Positions 6,218-8,592 of a stretch of DNA of 8,592 bases are shown here, piece after piece. A model generated the notes under the pieces. That model searched no databases, was not told the DNA's origin, and worked only from the letters and a program-made list of their open reading frames with translations. The position numbers were made by a program, and so were the translations under genes. This DNA is from an uncultured Aliterella sp. Lineage in GTDB: Bacteria > Cyanobacteriota > Cyanobacteriia > Cyanobacteriales > Chroococcidiopsidaceae. Numbering within the stretch: the first letter of the stretch is position 1; each line of letters opens with the position of its first letter. Location: positions 1 to 8,592 of the forward strand of contig CAJQOK010000396.1 of NCBI GenBank assembly GCA_905479905.1, in the 5' to 3' direction.

Positions 6218-6267
6218 AGATAAAAGCGATCGCTAATTCCCCCAGAATATGCGCGATCGCTTTTATT
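6218..6267. terminator. Bidirectional terminator built from two HIP1 sites
   Basis: ATAAAAGCGATCGC (6220-6233) and its exact complement GCGATCGCTTTTAT (6253-6266) form a 14-bp stem; a G-U pair can extend it to 6219/6267 on the plus strand. The 19-nt loop contains a small ATTC/GAAT stem. Each GC-rich octamer is flanked by A4/T4, giving a T-run at the 3' side of the stem on both strands. It sits exactly between two convergent genes whose stops are at 6215 and 6269, so it probably ends both transcripts. Confidence 0.8.
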
Positions 6268-6268
6268 G

Positions 6269-6427
6269 TTACTTAGCCGCTAAAGTTATACTTTGTACCA
6301 TTTGTACTTGGGGCGCGGGGAGCATTTCACCGCGAAAATCTAAAAATTGGACAATAACTAAATATACAATTCCTAGCAACAGTGCGATCGCGCCTGTAAC
6401 TACCGCAACAATTTTTGAACGATCCAT
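6269..6427 (-). CDS. Single-pass membrane small protein, 52 aa, unknown function
   Basis: The minus strand encodes MDRSKIVAVVTGAIALLLGI and continues to a C-terminal LAAK, 52 residues in all. Residues about 6-29 form one strong transmembrane helix, followed by QFLDFRGEMLPAPQ and a short soluble tail. AGGA lies 7 nt before the ATG at 6427-6425. The reading frame is clean, and the protein has the composition of a real membrane peptide; the overlapping plus-strand frame gives a Cys/Arg/Ile-rich product without any domain. It ends directly at the shared terminator and starts 60 nt from the divergent ABC gene. The form recalls small conserved cyanobacterial thylakoid or cell-membrane proteins, but I do not recognise it as a named Psb, Psa, Pet or Ndh subunit. 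Function is unknown. Confidence 0.78.
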   Translation of the reverse strand: MDRSKIVAVVTGAIALLLGIVYLVIVQFLDFRGEMLPAPQVQMVQSITLAAK

Positions 6428-6487
6428 CTATTTCCTACCGATTCGAGCCTATATTAGATATTTTAGAAGACGTTTTACCTAAGTTAA

Positions 6488-7489
6488 ATGAAGTCAATTA
6501 CCGACTCCGCCGAGCCAACTAATGTACAATCGCGCCCGACCGTAGTACAAACTTTTGACTTAAGTAAAGTCTATCGCACTGGTTTTTGGCTAAATCAAAA
6601 AATTGCTTCCCTCAAAGGCTGCTCTATTAGTGTTTTTCAAGGTGAAACTTTTGGATTATTAGGACCCAATGGAGCCGGAAAAACTACTTTATTAAAGCTG
6701 CTCCTGGGCATCGTCCGCCCAACTTCGGGGCGCGGTTTGCTATTGAATCATCCTTTGGGAAATCGCCCTGTCAAACAGCGCTTGGGCTATTTGCCAGAAA
6801 ATGCCTATTTTTATGACTATTTGACCGGATGGGAATGTTTGCAAATGACGGCGGGATTGTTTCAAATTCCGGCTCAAGTTCAAAAATCGCGGATTCCTCA
6901 ACTTCTAGAATTAGTTGGATTACCCCAAACCGCCGCTCGTAAAAAACAGATGCGTCAATACTCTAAAGGTATGCTTCAGCGTGTAGGGATGGCACAAGCG
7001 TTGATTAACGACCCCGAATTGGTATTTCTTGACGAACCAATGTCAGGACTCGACCCCCTCGGACGCTACCAAATGCGAAGAATTATTTTGTCTCTCAAAC
7101 AGCAAGGCAAAACAATTTTTTTTAACAGTCATATTTTATCGGAAGTAGAGCAAATATGCGATCGCGTGGCTATTCTCGACCGAGGACAATTGATTTGCAG
7201 TGGCTCTATTGATGACCTTTTAGGCACAGCCGATGTGTATCATATTAAGGCTCAAGGCGGTAATGAAGATTTCTTAAATCAATGGGTAGTCGATCTTACT
7301 TGGGAAAAAGATAGATACTGGCACGGTCAAATTTTAACTAAAAACATTGATGAATTTCTCACTCATTTATCCGCCTTTGATATTCGGATTATGACTTTAA
7401 ACTTGTCGCGCCCTTCTTTAGAGGAGTTCTTTTTGCAACAAATTAAAATGCCAGAACTAGGCGATCGCCCAAATTTTTTAGCACATTAG
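6488..7489 (+). CDS. ABC transporter ATP-binding protein (ABC-2 / CcmA type)
   Basis: A 333-aa nucleotide-binding subunit that would power an ABC-2-type exporter at the inner membrane; the substrate cannot be told. Walker A is GPNGAGKTT (59-67). The Q-loop position reads GYLPEN (100-105), with Glu in place of Gln, common in this subfamily. The signature is YSKGMLQR (158-165), Walker B is LVFLDEP (178-184), the D-loop SGLDP (186-190) and the switch His is His215. About 15 extra residues precede the domain, and about 100 residues follow it, including the usual PSLEEFFL near the end. No permease gene is next to it in this window, so the partner must be encoded elsewhere or fused to another locus. 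It is transcribed away from the 52-aa gene, and no good ribosome-binding site precedes its ATG. HIP1 sites lie at 7158 and 7461. Confidence 0.93.
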   Translation: MKSITDSAEPTNVQSRPTVVQTFDLSKVYRTGFWLNQKIASLKGCSISVFQGETFGLLGPNGAGKTTLLKLLLGIVRPTSGRGLLLNHPLGNRPVKQRLGYLPENAYFYDYLTGWECLQMTAGLFQIPAQVQKSRIPQLLELVGLPQTAARKKQMRQYSKGMLQRVGMAQALINDPELVFLDEPMSGLDPLGRYQMRRIILSLKQQGKTIFFNSHILSEVEQICDRVAILDRGQLICSGSIDDLLGTADVYHIKAQGGNEDFLNQWVVDLTWEKDRYWHGQILTKNIDEFLTHLSAFDIRIMTLNLSRPSLEEFFLQQIKMPELGDRPNFLAH

Positions 7490-7507
7490 TATTAAGTAAT
7501 ACATAAA

Positions 7508-7519
7508 TAACTATAGTTA
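7508..7519. repeat. 12-bp perfect palindrome with ACTATAGT core (copy 1)
   Basis: TAACTATAGTTA is a perfect 12-bp palindrome 19 nt after the ABC gene stop, next to a HIP1 site. Its 8-bp core recurs 111 bp further on. Confidence 0.4.
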
Positions 7520-7619
7520 CGCGATCGCAATAAATAATTAAACCTCTTAGTTGCCAATTTATATTTTAAGTATTTTCCCTTATTATCTAATTTAATTAAT
7601 CAGTAGATTTTCAAAAAAA

Positions 7620-7629
7620 TACTATAGTA
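7620..7629. repeat. 10-bp perfect palindrome with ACTATAGT core (copy 2)
   Basis: TACTATAGTA repeats the core of the palindrome at 7508-7519. Two copies in one intergenic region could be paired operator sites, but AT-rich sequence makes chance matches easier. Confidence 0.35.
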
Positions 7630-7792
7630 ATTTCCCGGATATTAAACTTTTATCAGCTAAGTTATCCGTATAATCTCGGTTACAAACCTAGCGTCCTTAG
7701 CGGTATTTTTAAAGTAAATCAATTTATATAGCGCCTGTAGATGACTTTTAAAGTTATTATCTAACGGCAAATATTGAGTTGTATATTTTTAT

Positions 7793-7819
7793 TTGACATA
7801 GCCTTGTTTTATGTATCCT
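7793..7819 (+). promoter_or_regulatory. Possible promoter of the PatA-like gene
   Basis: A consensus -35 TTGACA (7793-7798) is followed after 15 nt by TATCCT (7814-7819), a fair -10 at shorter than ideal spacing. This would leave almost no room before the ribosome-binding site, so the real start could lie further upstream. Confidence 0.3.
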
Positions 7820-7837
7820 GTTATAGGAGTTCTCCCA

Positions 7838-8592
7838 ATGGCTGAAACCGTTGAACCGCAACCTAAGCCAACTGCAACTAGAAGTATCTCTGTAGCTAAA
7901 GCTTTGCAAGATATTGGACAAAAAAAACTTTCTGGGCAACTGACAATCCGCGACCCTAATTTAGATTCGTTATTTTGGCGAGTTTATGTAGGTAGTGGGC
8001 ATATTCACTTTGCAACTAGCGCCATAGGACAACAAGAACGCCTTGCTTATCTATTACAGCAGTATCCTCGATTAGAATCTTTTGACTTGAGTAAGTTTTC
8101 TTCAGATTACCAATATCTCTGTCATTGTTGGCAATTAGGTCAACTATCTTTAAAGGAAGTGCGTCAATTGCTTTTTTTAGGCTCTCAAGAAGCCCTTGTA
8201 CAGTCTCTTAGCTTGCCCAATGTCCAACTAGGATTTGATAAAAAAATTGGGCTAGATCCCTTATTATTATCTGTTTCATTACCACAAATTATTGCCCCCT
8301 TACAAAACTCCCTTAATCAATGGAGACAAATTCAATCAGAAATTAAATCTCCCTATTCTAGACCTTATATAAAAGATGTCCAGAAATTTGCTCAAGCCGT
8401 TTATCAAATAAAAACTGGCAAACCTCAGCAAATCGATTTATTAACTCAAACCCTCAGCCAAAATCTTTGCTTTTATGAAGTAGCACAGCAGTTGAAAATG
8501 GATGTTTTAAAATTAGCTAATTTTGTGCATTCATTCATTCGTACAGATGTTATGGGCGTTAACCCTTACCGTAGCGTTCAAAATGATACTCG
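7838..8592 (+). CDS. PatA/PixG-family response regulator, N-terminal part (runs off right edge)
   Basis: Open to the window end: 251 residues with no stop. The start ATG at 7838 has AGGAG 8 nt upstream, the best ribosome-binding site in the window. The sequence fits the PATAN (PatA N-terminus) architecture of cyanobacterial response regulators. Residues about 15-75 (SVAKALQDIGQKKLSGQLTI, then WRVYVGSGHIHFATS and RLAYLL) match the DUF4388-like unit, in which a basal strand pair senses or binds partners. A helical insert runs about 80-190. Residues 195-240 (LTQTLSQNLCFYEVAQQLKM and on) look like a winged-helix-like end. Family members normally end in a phospho-receiver (REC) domain, expected beyond the edge but not seen. 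Known members act in phototaxis (PixG/TaxP1) and heterocyst patterning (PatA). Which pathway this one serves cannot be told here. Confidence 0.85.
   Translation, partial: MAETVEPQPKPTATRSISVAKALQDIGQKKLSGQLTIRDPNLDSLFWRVYVGSGHIHFATSAIGQQERLAYLLQQYPRLESFDLSKFSSDYQYLCHCWQLGQLSLKEVRQLLFLGSQEALVQSLSLPNVQLGFDKKIGLDPLLLSVSLPQIIAPLQNSLNQWRQIQSEIKSPYSRPYIKDVQKFAQAVYQIKTGKPQQIDLLTQTLSQNLCFYEVAQQLKMDVLKLANFVHSFIRTDVMGVNPYRSVQNDT

Larger units (their letters stand above)
531..7528. repeat. HIP1 octamers (GCGATCGC), 14 copies
   Basis: Exact copies begin at 531, 642, 1654, 2397, 3931, 4126, 4300, 4838, 6226, 6253, 6384, 7158, 7461 and 7521. HIP1 is the highly iterated palindrome of many cyanobacterial genomes. 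The density is about one per 600 bp against one per 65 kb expected by chance. None is found after 7528. Several near copies (such as at 1142, 4061 and 5589) differ by one base. Confidence 0.95.
7490..7837. other. AT-rich intergenic region upstream of the PatA-like gene
   Basis: These 348 bp hold no ORF with coding character. They contain a HIP1 octamer (7521-7528), two palindromes sharing ACTATAGT and a possible promoter near the right end. No intrinsic terminator with a clear U-tract was found for the ABC gene. Confidence 0.6.

Noticed and set aside
6249..6482. Plus-strand frame of 77 codons
   Set aside because: It overlaps the 52-aa minus-strand gene, begins inside the terminator stem, has no ribosome-binding site and gives a product of odd composition (Arg, Cys, Ile-rich).
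7757..7939. Minus-strand frame of 60 codons upstream of the PatA-like gene
   Set aside because: It is antisense to the well-supported PATAN start and has no ribosome-binding site or domain.
1..8592. CRISPR array, insertion sequence, tRNA or prophage
   Set aside because: No regularly spaced repeats, transposase motifs, terminal inverted repeats with target duplications, or cloverleaf sequences were seen. HIP1 copies are dispersed and not array-like.

Overview
The window looks like cyanobacterial chromosome. It carries psbO, the oxygen-evolving photosystem II subunit, next to a SigF-type sigma factor; a PyrF-PyrE fusion; a PATAN (PatA N-terminal) regulator; and 14 copies of the HIP1 octamer GCGATCGC, about one per 600 bp. 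Non-coding DNA is AT-rich. The psbO/sigF pairing and the PatA-family gene suggest a filamentous or Chroococcidiopsis-like lineage rather than a picocyanobacterium, but I cannot name the genus.

Left part (1-1501, minus strand): the 5' part of a sigma-70 family gene (sigF-like, running off the left edge) lies downstream of psbO. A clear intrinsic terminator at about 570-600 separates them, so sigF probably has its own promoter in the 290-bp gap. The psbO product has a lipobox-like signal peptide.

Middle (1921-6215, plus strand): after a 419-bp divergent intergenic region comes a small unrecognised protein (114 aa). It is followed by pyrFE (UMP synthesis), tmk (dTMP kinase) and holB (DNA polymerase III delta'). 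tmk and holB overlap by 4 nt (ATGA). pyrFE, tmk and holB form a nucleotide-to-replication cluster. Next is a membrane-anchored protein with two probable helix-turn-helix domains. A 14-bp perfect inverted repeat made of two HIP1 sites closes this plus-strand block and separates it from a convergent 52-aa membrane protein on the minus strand.

Right part (6488-8592, plus strand): an orphan ABC-2-type ATPase subunit (no permease in view), then a 348-bp AT-rich gap with two ACTATAGT palindromes, then the N-terminal 251 residues of a PatA/PixG-type response regulator that leaves the window.

Most of the window is core genome. I saw no CRISPR array, insertion sequence, tRNA, rRNA or prophage signal, and no clear new defence or mobile system. 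The most interesting items are the membrane-tethered double-HTH protein, the PyrF-PyrE fusion with an altered phosphate-binding region, the lipobox on PsbO, the HIP1-built terminator and the uncharacterised 52-aa membrane protein.
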